DNA of 64,000 bases from Adiantum capillus-veneris (Eukaryota > Streptophyta > Polypodiopsida > Polypodiales > Pteridaceae), in assembly GCA_014529385.2 (NCBI GenBank), contig CM043945.1:143476741-143540740 (forward strand), read 5' to 3'. Positions 47,800 to 59,148 of this stretch are shown piece after piece. The notes under the pieces are model-generated. The model ran no database searches, was not told the origin of the DNA, and worked only from the letters and a program-made list of their open reading frames with translations. The position numbers and the translations under genes were made by a program. Positions within the stretch are counted from its first letter, which is position 1; every line of letters begins with the position of its first letter.

Positions 47800-48753
47800 T
47801 GTTGACCGCTGGGTCAACAACACAACATAACTCAAGTTTCGTACCAAAGTCTTATCTTTTGTGAGTTATGAAATGCTGCGGATTATGGCTATAAACATCA
47901 TTTGTAATGAGCAGTTATTATAGTTTCAGAAGCCGGGGTGCAATGGCACTTCCAGATTGTAAATACAAAGCCATTTGACCCTTTCAACCCCATTTTTGGT
48001 TAAACCTAAGGTAGCCTTAGTATATAAGGTACCTAGGTCAATTTGTAAGCAAGACTTTTATCATAATAAAAACTTAGCGTTGCCGTCTACTGTGTGTGAG
48101 AGAGAAAGAGAGTGACCGTGAGCTTCATCCTCTTGCTACACCCGGCTCGCTCAACACATTGGAGATCCGACTGCACCATTGCTGTAGGCTCGAGGAGAGC
48201 TACGCGACAACGCCTAGCATTCCATGTGAGACGAAGCGCACACCCCGACGCATCTACGAGCTATTTGTGGCCGTAAGTGTATCAAACGATGTCTGTTTTC
48301 TACGTGCTAGTAGTCTATAGAATCGTGGCGACATAAGCTACGCAGAGGTACTCATAAATTTCAGTTTTGGGCACTTTCAAAATTCTGCTCTGTCATCCTA
48401 CGCGTTTTCCGCAGATAGGTTTTGAGTGAGGTTTTTGAGTGTAGAAGATTAGGGACAGGTGTATCCTAGTGAGGGGATGGTGTTCCTTAAGTTTCGTACG
48501 AATCTAGCATGATTAGGTGAGTTACCTTCCGTATGTGTGTATGTGGCTAGGTGGTGTATTTGAGAGCAGTGAGGTTCTTGATTGTGGTTTAGTTGGCCTT
48601 CCAGAGTGTTGTATGTGTAGGATGGTCTCAGCCTGACAAGCTAAAGAGATTTCCTCCGTGTGCCTATCGTGTCATCTGTGTCCTCGATTGACATTATGTT
48701 GATCTAGGTAGTGTTTGCATGCACTTCATGGGTGTGTGAGTCGCTTCCCAACA
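47800..48753 (+). repeat. Element A 5' LTR
   Basis: Direct copy of 58200-59143, differing by a few percent. TATA-like TATATAAGG lies at 48021-48029. A half palindrome, CATCCTACGCG, lies at 48393-48403. Confidence 0.95.
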
Positions 48754-48776
48754 TTAGCACCGCTGCCGAGGACAGA
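48754..48776 (+). promoter_or_regulatory. Element A primer binding site
   Basis: TTAGCACCGCTGCCGAGG directly follows the LTR and resembles the tRNA-Asp-type primer site of Tat/Athila elements. Confidence 0.7.
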
Positions 48777-49296
48777 AGGACCTAAGTAGGTTTCCTACTA
48801 ACACTCGTGTGATGGTTGCTTGATTTAGTTTCCGCTAAAGAAAGTGTTTTGCTTAAGTGGATCCGGAAGAGGATATTCCGCGATCAAGTGGATAGCCAGG
48901 AAGCGTGGTTCTTGCCGAGGGTCTGCGACTAGATAGGTTTACTTAGGATCTATGGATTAGATTAGTTGTTTGTTGTCGAGTGATTTGTGAGGTGATAAAA
49001 GCGTTTACTAGTCCATGTGTGGCAGTGAAGCGTTTTTCTACTCATAGATGCAAAACCGCATATGATTTGTAGGAGTAGCTTTAGGTAAGTGATCCGATTC
49101 TGATCTAGAGCTATTCATCACTGAATTATTTGCTAAAGTGCTTGATTGCATTTGAAATCACGAAAAAGTGTGCTTTTGAGGGTAAAAATGCATTAAACAA
49201 GCTTTTGTGGATATTTTTGTATGACTGACTGATGCTGTACATATAAAACAGCATTTGCAAGGGTTCTCTGAAGAAAACCTGCAATTCTGTAAACAT

Positions 49297-49320
49297 AGAC
49301 ATCCTACGCGTAGGATGTCT
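49297..49320. repeat. Palindrome copy 1
   Basis: Perfect 24-base palindrome: AGACATCCTACG followed by its reverse complement. Confidence 0.97.
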
Positions 49321-49585
49321 CAAGGGGGTTCTGGAGACCAAAATTGAAAATTCTGACTGCACCAGTGGGTTCAGAGAGTAGGTTTTACCCTAGTAACATA
49401 TTGACTTGGGTGTTTTTCCCTATTTTTGTTGACCAAAAGACAAAAGGCGGAGTCAGAAAACGTAAAATTTCAGAAAAGGCTTAAATTGAGTAATTTTTGC
49501 ATGTTTTTGCAATTGTGAAGCATACTTGCACTTGCTGAGAGCATAAGGAAGCATCAGGGACACTTTAGTCTCAAAAAATCAGCAG

Positions 49586-49611
49586 TAGACATCCTACGCG
49601 TAGGATGTCTA
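49586..49611. repeat. Palindrome copy 2
   Basis: Perfect 26-base palindrome with the same core, extended by T and A at the ends. Confidence 0.97.
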
Positions 49612-50029
49612 TAGGGTGATCTAGTGGAAATTTTGAAAATCTGAGGTTACCAGTGTGTTCAGAAGGTAGGTTTTACCCTATTTTCACCTGGAAAGTGGAA
49701 ATTTGACCAAATTTTGACAGATCAAATCCAAAAGACGAGAATTGCCACACATCCTACCCAAATTGTGCCCAAGGCATAATTTTTGAGACCAAACCATAGG
49801 GTGACTTCATGTGCATGTTATACATGATGTTTTGAGTGCATGTGAGAGTTTTCAGCTCATTTGGATGAGAAAATTGGGTTTTAAGCAGACTTTAGTATTT
49901 TTGACTGAAAAAGGCAAGAACAGCTAATTTTGGGGTCTTTTGACATCCAAATTAAAATCTAAGCATAGCATTAGGTTGCTGACATCAAGGGGAAGCTTTG
50001 GGTCAAGTTTGGGGTCAAACACGCCAAAA

Positions 50030-50053
50030 AGACATCCTACGTGTAGGATGTCA
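50030..50053. repeat. Palindrome copy 3 (variant centre)
   Basis: Same arms (GACATCCTAC and GTAGGATGTC) with centre GT instead of GC. Confidence 0.95.
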
Positions 50054-50154
50054 TATGTGTGATTTTGCACTCCAAACTTAATTTTGAGCATACCACAGTG
50101 ATCAGCACCTTAAGTAGAGTTTGTGGTTCAAGTTTGGGTTCATTCTGAGCAAAA

Positions 50155-50178
50155 AGACATCCTACGCGTAGGATGTCT
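50155..50178. repeat. Palindrome copy 4
   Basis: Perfect 24-base palindrome with core CCTACGCGTAGG. Confidence 0.97.
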
Positions 50179-50438
50179 ACTGCATAATTCTGAAACCAAA
50201 ATTCTATTGTGACCATACCATGCTGACATATAGCCTTAGATAAGCATACTAGTCAATTTTGGTCCAATTTGGAGTTGATTTGACTTGGGAATTCATCAGA
50301 ACAAACATCAGGCTTTTGGAACAGACTCTTGATCATTTGATCAGCCTATAGGTGTCAGAATCAAAAAGTAAAAATAGCTATGAGATTAGCACATCAAGGG
50401 GAAGCTACAGTGCAAGTTTGAGCTGAAACAAAGCAAAA

Positions 50439-50462
50439 AGACATCCTACGCGTAGGATGTCT
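50439..50462. repeat. Palindrome copy 5
   Basis: Perfect 24-base palindrome with core CCTACGCGTAGG. Confidence 0.97.
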
Positions 50463-50565
50463 CTAGCTTGATTTAGGACTCCAAACCAACCTATGAGCAC
50501 ACCACTGTGATCAGCACATCAAGGAGAAGCTGGGGTGAAAATTTCAAGTCATTCTGAGAAAAAAA

Positions 50566-50587
50566 ACATCCTACGCGTAGGATGTCT
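50566..50587. repeat. Palindrome copy 6
   Basis: The central 20 bases (ACATCCTACG plus reverse complement) are a perfect palindrome; the outer left base pair is changed. Confidence 0.95.
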
Positions 50588-50687
50588 CAAGGCCATTTTT
50601 AGGTCCAATTGAAATTTTGAGCATACCATTGTGTTGCTCGACTTAAGGGGAGTCTCTGGACCAAATTTTGTTAAATTCTGAGCATAT

Positions 50688-50711
50688 AGACATCCTACGC
50701 GTAGGATGTCT
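50688..50711. repeat. Palindrome copy 7
   Basis: Perfect 24-base palindrome with core CCTACGCGTAGG. Confidence 0.97.
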
Positions 50712-51167
50712 CTAGGCCAGTTTTAGGGTCCAACTGTACTTTTGACCATACAGGAGTGTTCACAGTGTCAAAGAGATCCCAAATCTATTTTCAAAATTGA
50801 ATTTGGACTCATTTTGACCATTCTAAACTGCAATTCACTGTTTTGGCCATAACTTTCACAAACGGTATCGGATCGGAAAAGTTTTTATATCAAAACGTAG
50901 CTTGAGAGAGGCTCTACAGATCTTAGAGAAAAACTTGAACTAAATGCATACCTATGGCAACCATTTAGTTCAACTTTGGAAAAAAACATCGTTTGAGGCC
51001 TCAAAATTCATCCGGAAGTCAGGGGTGTCTAAAAGCGACAATTTGCGAGAATTGTGACGAAACGATTGCGCTTTTGGACATAGTTTTGACTTTTCCCTAA
51101 CCAAAGTACTTGAACACAGTGGACTAAGTCTACTTGAACCAAGCAAAATCTCTTAAGCCCAGAAATC

Positions 51168-54100
51168 ATGTCTACCCTAAATTCAAACGCAGCTTACACA
51201 AGCTTGGAGATCCCAACGATAGAGAAATATCCTCCCACAATGGATCTTCCAAACTTGCAATTAATAAAGACACATCTTGTTGAGAGAGTTTGGATGATTG
51301 GTCATGAGAGTGAAGGACTATATAGAAACATTGACTACACCGAGGTCAATCTTTATAGGTGCTTAGATCCATACCTAGAAGAGATAACGGATTACAAGCT
51401 CTTATATGTCTACACATACGGAGTGGACTGTCAATGGAGATCTATAGTTGTCGACAAGTATGGACGAGGATACAGAGTTGTAGAAAGCACAAATCCACAG
51501 ACTGTACTAGAAAGAGGTGGATATTTGGTCAATGAAGGACCACAAATGCCTCCACCAAACACGAGAATTCCTATAGGAATTCCAAGAAGAGAGCCACCAG
51601 GATTCCCTTCAAGAGCGGTAACAAGAGAAGGATTGGGAGAGTCTCTGGTTAGACTTGTAGACAATCGACGAGTTAAACCATCCCAAGTCCAGAAATGGGT
51701 AAACATAAAATACTCCGGAGATAAAGATCCTAGAGATCACGTAACAGCTTTTAGAAGAGTGATTAGAGCAGAGGAAGTTTCAGATTTTGCGACACAGTTT
51801 GCGGGATTTGGATTGACTCTAGAAGATGATGCAGCTACATGGTTCGACTCAGTGGAAATATGGGATTTTGAGACCCTAGATGAGCTGTTTGAGGAGTTTA
51901 TTGAAGAATTCTCGCCAAAAGGCATTGCTCACAACACGGTCTCACAAATCCATAGATTCAAACAGAAAGAGAATGAATCAGTACGCAAAGCATCATTACG
52001 ACTCAAGAGATATATTCAGCTCTGCCCGAGAGCGGAATTACCTACGCAAGCACGACTGATGCTGATCTTTATCTAGGGAATGAGAGATGCGGGCCTTCAA
52101 AAGGATCTTCATACGATAAGGAGGATGACGTTAAATGAGTTAATCAAAGAAGCTCTTTATCTAGTGGATAACTGTGAGGCATACAAAGAAAAGGACTTAA
52201 AGAGTCAAGGAGATGACACATCCTCTCAGCACAGTGTTTCACAGATAAGTGAGTCCATTATCGACGACTTGGTCAAGAGGTTGATTCCTCTTGTAAGGTC
52301 TGATTCGGGAGAGCCGAAGTGGTGTGAAATTGAGAGAAAATGGACGAACCATACGGAGGAAGAGTGCTATTATAGCATGGAAAATGCTAGGGAGAGGTAT
52401 GTACAACCTATTCCAGAATCACCTACTCCACCTAGATACATTACGGAGAATGTGCCAGGACCAGTAGGAGTTATAAGGCCACAGCTTGTCTTAGGACAAC
52501 AACCTCCGCTGCCAAGTGCTAGAATGTTGATAGACATGAGATACATGCCAGTGATGGAAACATCAAATAAACCAACGCCAGTACCAGCTACAATGTGGTA
52601 TAGCAACCAAAGTGAGTACTACCCTTCGGAGCAACAAAATGTGAGAGAAACACATGGAGTGGTGAGGCCAGTACAACCTCCACCTCCTGAGTTTTAGTCG
52701 AAAGAAAGAAGGTATGAAATGGACGAAAGGACATTGTGATTCATTGCAAATAACGGCTTATCTAGGTCAAAGCTTGCTTATAGCCAAGAGGAAATGCTAA
52801 AAGAATCTCCTCAACCAGAGACAGATTGTCACAAAAGTCGTGACAACCACTTGGTCAAACAATGTCCTCATACGGAGATCATTGAAGTAAATGCTTATTG
52901 TCTTGACTGTGGCATCACTCACTTGATCCCCGAATGCCCGAAAAACCCAAACCAAATCAGAAAAATCACGAAAAATGTATCAGGGACTGTTCAGCTCCCT
53001 AGTAGCTCAGAAAATGAAAATGTTGTACCAGTTCAAGTAGTTACGAGAGCACAAGCTCAAAAGAAAGCTGATGAGAATCCAGAGACAAAGAACACGAAAA
53101 GTGCCACGAGTCCAAAGACAGATGATGGACCAAAGACAGACGCACCTAGTCAGAAAACCAAGAGCAAACAAAATAGTTGGAAAGCTAGAAAGACTAGGAT
53201 GAAAGCACGTAGGGAACGAGAGCAGAAATCCCTAGCTGAGAAGCTTACCGAAGTTGAGGAGAAGATAAAACAACATGAGAAAAAGGAGGCACCTTCTTTT
53301 ACACAGATGGTTAAACCTCTAGAAGAACCATCCACGTATGAGAAACCGAGAAGTGCTAGTTCAGGAGGATCTGTGTTGGTAGAAAAGGTTAATGAGACAT
53401 TAGATGCCCTCTTGAAAGCCTATGATGCGAGGCTCAAAAACAACCAAACCCAAGAACAAAAGTGGATGACATATCCCTATGCGGAGTTAGAAAAGCAAAG
53501 GTTTGAAATGTGCAAGAAAATGATTCAAACAGCCCAAGCTTTACTAGAACCACCAAGTGCAAAACCTGAGGATGTGATCCGTGTCATGCCTACACACGTA
53601 ATCCCACCAAACCAGGAACTAAAAGAGCCAGATTCTAGTCATAAGCACAGACCAAACCTCAAAGACCCAGCATTAGAACTAAGGATAGTACTGAATACCA
53701 CGGATAACTCTTCTGAGGGATTTCACCAAGCTATACCTGAGGATTGTAAAGAGATAGATGGTCTTGACGAATTGTGGAAACAAGTCAGAGAGGCCAATGA
53801 AGCCGATGACCTAAGAAGATGAGTAGACAGGACTGGTGATGAACGAGGAGTGTTTCTACCACCAATAGAGGAATTTGAGACAGGATCTCAAATGAATCTA
53901 GATGTGCAATCGTGTTGGGGCGACAAAGGATCTGTACAATCTATGGATAGTCAACCCCATTCGCTAAGAACACTACCGTCCTACATGGGAGAGTACGAGA
54001 CCAAGTCACATGTGGTTGCAGTCCCATCACAGAGACTGTCTCCCAACAAGGCCATCGATTCAAAGGGGCTAGTAGATATTCTATCTACCCCAGTCACCTG

Positions 54101-56069
54101 TACAATAATGTTAGCCGAGTTGCTCAGAATAAGACCAAACATGTGGGCTAATGTGGATAAATGTCTAGAGAAATTTGGTGTAAAAACCCCAATGACTCAA
54201 ATCGAGGAAGGCATCAAAGAGCTTGAAATGCTTCAACTAAATACTAGGCCAGTGCCATTAAACAAGGTAGGTGAGTGTTACGAGGGAGAAGATGGAAACA
54301 CCACCCTTCCTTTGGAATTCAATGGTGTGAAAACCATGGCAATCCTTGACAGTGGAGCTGGTGTGGCCATTGAAACCAAAGAGGCTTGGAAAAAATGGGG
54401 AAAACCTGCCTTGATATCCACACGAATGACCCTGCAGCTTGCAGACGGACACAAGGAAAAGCCCCTAGGATTGCTAGAAAAAGTAATTGTTACTTCTTGT
54501 GGCATTGAATATGAACACACTTTTGCTGTTGTTGACTTTGGCAAGAAGAACAACTATGACATCATTCTAGGAAGACCATTCATGCGACAATTGAAAATGG
54601 TCCAAGATTGGGGTTATGACTATATATACGTGAGACATATGGAGACCATAACAAAGATAAACTTGAGGGACCATAGCTATAGGGATGTGACGAGAACTCC
54701 AGTAGAGGAGTTTGATTCCGCCACAGTAGCAGGATCAGAACTTCCAGCTTGGTTAGGAAAGCCTAAAGACCTGTGGATGTGTGGAGCTTCACAATGTGGT
54801 ATCTTGAAACGTGAGGAATGTATCCTAGAGCGGGTTATAGAGGATATGGACTATATCCCATAACCATTTCCTGAAGAAGAGTTAGAGCCTTTTGGATGGG
54901 AACACATCTTGGCTACTCTGGACGTGTGCGCCATGGAGGATACTCCCACAACAAAGTTTTGTGATGAAAATGGCTATGATGTCGTTCCTTATTTTGTAGT
55001 GAGTGTAATCCAGGAAAACAAAGAGAACCAGACATCAACAAGCTCTCGAAATAAGGAGCAAACAAAGAAATGTGGAGAATCAAAAGATGAAGAAGACGAC
55101 GAGTTCTACGACTCTATAGAACACTTCGAGCTTCAAGAAGATCAACGACCCGGGAATCAATGTCATCGCTACATGAATAAAGTGCATCAAAGTTGGATTC
55201 CAAAGTCCTCGGTGAAGACACAGCCACCACAAGCATGCTCATACATGGCTCCTAATAAGGATGCAAAGACTCATCTAGGAGGAATACGACCAGAGCAACG
55301 AGCTAACAATACTCTAATCAATGGGCTAGAAAAGTCCTCCAAGAAACTACCACCCATGAGCAAACAGACAGTAACTTTCCACTACCAGCCAAAAAAGCAA
55401 GGGAAAGTACAAGAAGTCAACCTTGCTGAGGATAGTAGCGATAGTGATGAATCTTACGACATCCCCTATCATCAAATCAGGCCATTACTATCACCAACCC
55501 CTTCAGCAACAACCATGACAGGTCAAAAGAATAGGACAACAAGTCAAAGCCAAAAAGCTCGACAAATCTGGATACCAAAAAGCTAGATCGGCCAAAAACA
55601 GATATGGATCAAGAAGACAAAGATCTCTAATGACAAATCACAAGATCCAACACCAAAACAAAAACAAGGAAAGCGTGCACAAACGGGTAAGAATATCACA
55701 AAGTCTCAAGCTTTCACAACTCAGGTTTGGGCCCCAAAGAAGTTGATTCAAGCACAAAAAAGTCAGGAATTCATTTGGATTCCAAAACAACCACAGTATC
55801 AACTTTCAAAGCCTGAATCCCGTCCCCAACCAAGCGTACAAGGGCTAAAGCAAAGACCACTGTCGAGTCACACAACAAAAAGGTGGATCCCAAAGAAGTC
55901 TCTTCAAACACAAACGAAGCACAGGCAAGTATGGGTTCCCAAACGAGAGCCAGCAACAAAACAACCAATAATAACAAAGAAATGGGTCCCAAAGAATAAC
56001 AACAAAACTGATGTCAGTGCATCACCACTTGAATTCTTACAATTCTTCCTACGATTACAGTACAGTTAG
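51168..56069 (+). pseudogene. Element A Gag-protease polyprotein
   Basis: A single reading frame of about 1,633 codons from ATG 51168 to TAG 56067, interrupted by six in-frame stops (52074, 52695, 52737, 53820, 54861, 55584) but by no frameshift. The capsid-like part has KYSGDKDPRDHVTAFRRV, LEDDAATWFDS and KQKENESVRKASLRLKRY. A Cys/His-rich segment (CHKSRDNHLVKQCP..CLDCGITHLIPECP, about 52820-52950) may be the nucleocapsid. A Lys/Glu-rich coiled-coil region follows. The retropepsin has MAILDSGAGVAI and DIILGRPFM (54330-54590). The C-terminal part carries W-I/V-P-K repeats. No RT or integrase follows. The stops are mostly at positions expected to be Gln, Arg or Trp. Confidence 0.88.
55150..56020 (+). 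repeat. W-I/V-P-K motif repeats in the Gag-protease C-terminus
   Basis: The frame contains SWIPKS, IWIPKS, IWIKKT, VWAPKK, IWIPKQ, RWIPKK, VWVPKR and KWVPKN, in a Gln/Lys/Thr-rich background. The spacing is irregular (about 10-125 residues), so this is a motif series rather than a DNA tandem repeat. Confidence 0.85.
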
Positions 56070-57720
56070 AAGAGAGCAAGTCGCTTCAATCAAGCAACGA
56101 TACATGAGCTTCAAAGACCATTACACTGCTTAGAAAAGGAAGCCTCGCCAACAAATGCCAATAAGCAAATTGCTTATACCCACATCTTGCACAACATAAA
56201 TCTTTTCCATGTATTGACTGTGTATGCATAATAGGGCTACATTACAAGGCTTGCATAGGCACAACTTTTAATTTCCCAAGCACAACACATACCCTTTACG
56301 ATACCCTGTCGTAAAGGATGACTCCAAATAGGAAGGGGGGAGGCATTCTGAATGCGGACCTAATATTATGACTATTAGAGGGCAATGTTTTGTGAGAGGC
56401 ATTGAATTTTTGCATTTTATTGTGATAATTTTTTGACGAAATTTAGAGTATATGCCTTCATAGTAGTGTTACAGAGGAGTATGGGGACAAAATCCATATA
56501 TGAGCCCCTAGGGACATGTGTATAGTGTACATAGCATTTAGATTTCTATTTGAATGATTTTCTTTTGTTGAGTTGTTTTAAGATTTTCTTTGTTTATTGT
56601 TAAGAAAAAAATAAAAAAATCCATAATCCACATGAAGAAAAGACTGACGAGAGGCCTGAGCACTACAAAGAGAAGAAGGTACAGGAAAACGATGAAACTT
56701 TACAAAGTATGTCTCAGCAGCCACTACAACAGCCGAAGAACTTGTCACAAAGCAGTGTCAAAATGCAATCGACAAGTCATAAAAGTCAGAGTCGAGTAGC
56801 TAAGCCACAAAATGAGTGAGGTGTTAGTCCCAAAGCTTCAAGTAATATTCTCTGTGGTCTAAGCGTCTTAGCTATTCTAGGTACTGCTCAAGCTGGAAGA
56901 GTTGAGCATATTTACGTTGTGTCGCTCATGCTGGTATAGGTGAGCAAAAGAGTCGAAGTCTAAGTACTTAAGTCTGGTGAAGTGAAGGAGAAGGTCCAAA
57001 ACACACTCACGTATTGAGCACAGTGAGATACGAGTGGAGAAACTTCTACATCGAAAACCCTTCTTGGAAAGGTGGAAGCTATTGAGACATCTTTTGATGT
57101 CACATGTGCTACATTTATTCCTCGAAACACCCATCATCTCCTTCTTTCACATTGCATGCTTTTGTTGACAAATTTCTCATATGCATATAGAGTGTCCCAT
57201 AATTGGCACTTGCATCAGGCACTCTTTCCGTGTTTCACCCAAGCACTCACCTTTCATGAACATGTACTTCACGTTCAACTGCTCAACTCCAATAAGAGCG
57301 TATACCAAAGGCATTTTTTTCCCACCGGGTTTATTCCCTTTGGTCATCCAGGTTTTAGACCCTAAGCTAAAGACACCTATCACCATCCTCTTGTACATAT
57401 TCCTTCTACATCAACAATAAGGAAATGCTATTCAAATCAATTGACAAATGAATTGGACCACCAATTTCAGATCATAGCATACTTCTCCTCAATGGTGAGT
57501 CGAAGAATGGCCTACAATGACAAAGCTGCAGACAACACTAACAACATAACTCAGAAACAAAGAAGTCCCCAATGAAGAAGCGCAGACATAAAAGTAATCA
57601 GAGGATCTCAAAAGATGAATGGTTACGATGATAGATGTCCGCTCTAATGGATCATAGTTCTTGTTGTGGTTCGACAAAGATACAAGCAGTGCAACAGATG
57701 AAGCCAAAACAACAGCAAAG
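56070..57720. other. Element A 3' internal region, no pol
   Basis: No reverse transcriptase, RNase H or integrase motif is visible in any frame I followed. Short frames such as 56590-56799 (basic) and 57072-57365 have no recognisable domain. The region between 56300 and 56350 includes the purine-rich AGGAAGGGGGGAGG, a second polypurine-like tract. Confidence 0.55.
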
Positions 57721-58199
57721 TGTTGACCGTTGGGTCAACGACACAACATAACTCCTTACAAAGTTGTCATTGGCTCACAAGATCAGAAAGTCAATCACTC
57801 AATTCTACAGATTGTAGAAGTTGTTTCTAAGAATCACAAATACTCCGAATTGACAGATTTGCTGGAGCAAGTGATGGATGGAGCTTTCTCTATCCATGAT
57901 GATAAGAGTCAAGTTAAACAACATTGGGTTCTTTTTGAACTTAGATCTGGCAGTAAACCTATAATGACAGAAATAGATGGTGCAGCTCGAAGCGTGGATT
58001 TGAACGACATAAAGTTCGTCATCAATTATGATTTTCCTAAATCATGTGAAGACTATGTACATCGGATTGGACGAACAAGACAAGCTACTACAAAGGCTAT
58101 AGCCTATACTTTCTTTACAACAACAAAACGACAGCAAAGACCACATTGCCATCGACAATCAGGTAATGTCAGGGACGACATGAACGCGGAAGGGGGGAA
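57721..58199 (+). pseudogene. Captured DEAD-box RNA helicase fragment
   Basis: After a 34-base copy of the LTR start (57721-57754) an intron-less frame reads YKVVIGSQDQKVNHSILQIV, YSELTDLLEQVMDG, SIHDDKSQ, WVLFELRSGSKPIM, DIKFVINYDFP and EDYVHRIGRTRQ. This is the C-terminal RecA-like domain of a DDX5/DBP2-type plant DEAD-box helicase, with motif VI HRIGRT. About 28 residues including motif IV are missing between MDG and SIHDDKSQ, and motif V TDVAARGLD is altered to IDGAARSVD, so it is not functional. Absence of introns suggests capture from mRNA during reverse transcription. Confidence 0.88.
58186..58199 (+). promoter_or_regulatory. Element A polypurine tract
   Basis: GCGGAAGGGGGGAA lies directly before the 3' LTR start TGTTGACC. 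Confidence 0.85.
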
Positions 58200-59143
58200 T
58201 GTTGACCGTTGGGTCAACAAAACAACATAACTCAAGTTTCGTACCAAAGTCTTATCTTTTGCGAGTTATGAAATGCTGCAGATTATGGCTATAAACGTCA
58301 TTTGTAATGAGTAGTTATTTTAGTTTCAGAAGCCGGGGTGCAATGGCACTTCCAGATTGTAAATACAAAGCCATTTGACCCTTTCAACCCCATTTTTGGT
58401 TAAACCTAAGGTAGCCTTATTATATAAGGTACCTAGGTCATTTTGTAAGCAAGACTTTTATCATAATCAAAACTTAGCACTGCCGTCTACTGGTGTGAGA
58501 GAGAAAGAGAGTGAGCGTGAGCTTCATCCTCTCGCTATGCCCAGCTCGCTCAACACATTGGAGATCCAACTACACCATTGCTATAGGCTCGAGGAGAGCT
58601 ACGCGACAACGCCAAGCATTCCACGCGAGACGAAGCGCACACGTCGATGCATCTACGAGCTATTTGTTGCCGTAAGTGTATCAAACGATGTCTGTTTTCT
58701 GCGTGCTAGTAGTCTATAGAATCGTGGCGACATAAGCTACACATAGGTACTCATAAATTTCAGTTTTGGGCACTTTCAAAATTCTGCTCTGTCATCCTAC
58801 GCGTTTTTTGCAGATAGGTTTTGAGTGTAGAAGATTAGGGACAGGTGTATCCTAGTGAGGGAATGGTGTTCCTTAAGTTTCGTACGAATTTGGCATGATT
58901 AGGTAAGTTACCTTCCGTATGTGTGTATGTGGCTAGGTAGTGTATTTGAGAGCAGTGAGGTTCTTGATTGTGGTTTAGTTGGCCTTCCAGAGTGTTGTAT
59001 GTGTAGGATGGTCTCAGCCTGACAAGCTAAAGAGATTTCCTTCGTGTGCCTATCGTGTCATCTGTGTCTTCGATTGACATTATGTTGATCTAGGTAGTGT
59101 TTGCATGCACTTCATGGGTGTGTGAGTCGCTTCCCTTCCAACA
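58200..59143 (+). repeat. Element A 3' LTR
   Basis: Direct copy of 47800-48753; it lacks a short GAGGTTTTTGAGT-like duplication near 58825 and ends TTCCCTTCCAACA, with ATTTG following. Confidence 0.95.
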
Positions 59144-59148
59144 ATTTG

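Larger units (their letters stand above)
48777..51167 (+). other. Element A 5' leader
   Basis: About 2.4 kb of non-coding leader between primer site and Gag. From 49297 it consists largely of diverged repeats of about 125 bases, each carrying the palindrome listed separately and neighbouring words such as CATCAAGG.GAAGCT and TGAGCAAAAAGACATCC. Confidence 0.8.
47800..59143 (+). mobile_element. Element A: non-autonomous Gag-protease LTR retrotransposon
   Basis: An 11.3-kb element with LTRs at 47800-48753 and 58200-59143 (TGTTGACC..CCAACA) and a perfect 5-base duplication ATTTG (47795-47799 and 59144-59148). A tRNA-Asp-type primer site follows the 5' LTR and a purine tract precedes the 3' LTR. 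Inside are a palindrome-rich leader, one long Gag-protease frame and a captured helicase fragment. No reverse transcriptase or integrase is present, so it must depend on a helper. It is inserted in Tat-2; removal restores the Tat-2 frame (KPKVELPKKQELMT followed by QMISGDLS). Confidence 0.93.

Noticed and set aside
49297-50711. Regularly repeated palindromes that might suggest a CRISPR array
   Set aside because: Spacing varies from 122 to 443 bases, the intervening sequences are themselves related repeats, and the locus lies inside a plant LTR retrotransposon leader.
57177-57420. Possible Copia-like coding sequence on either strand
   Set aside because: Short frames only, with no conserved motif that I could identify.
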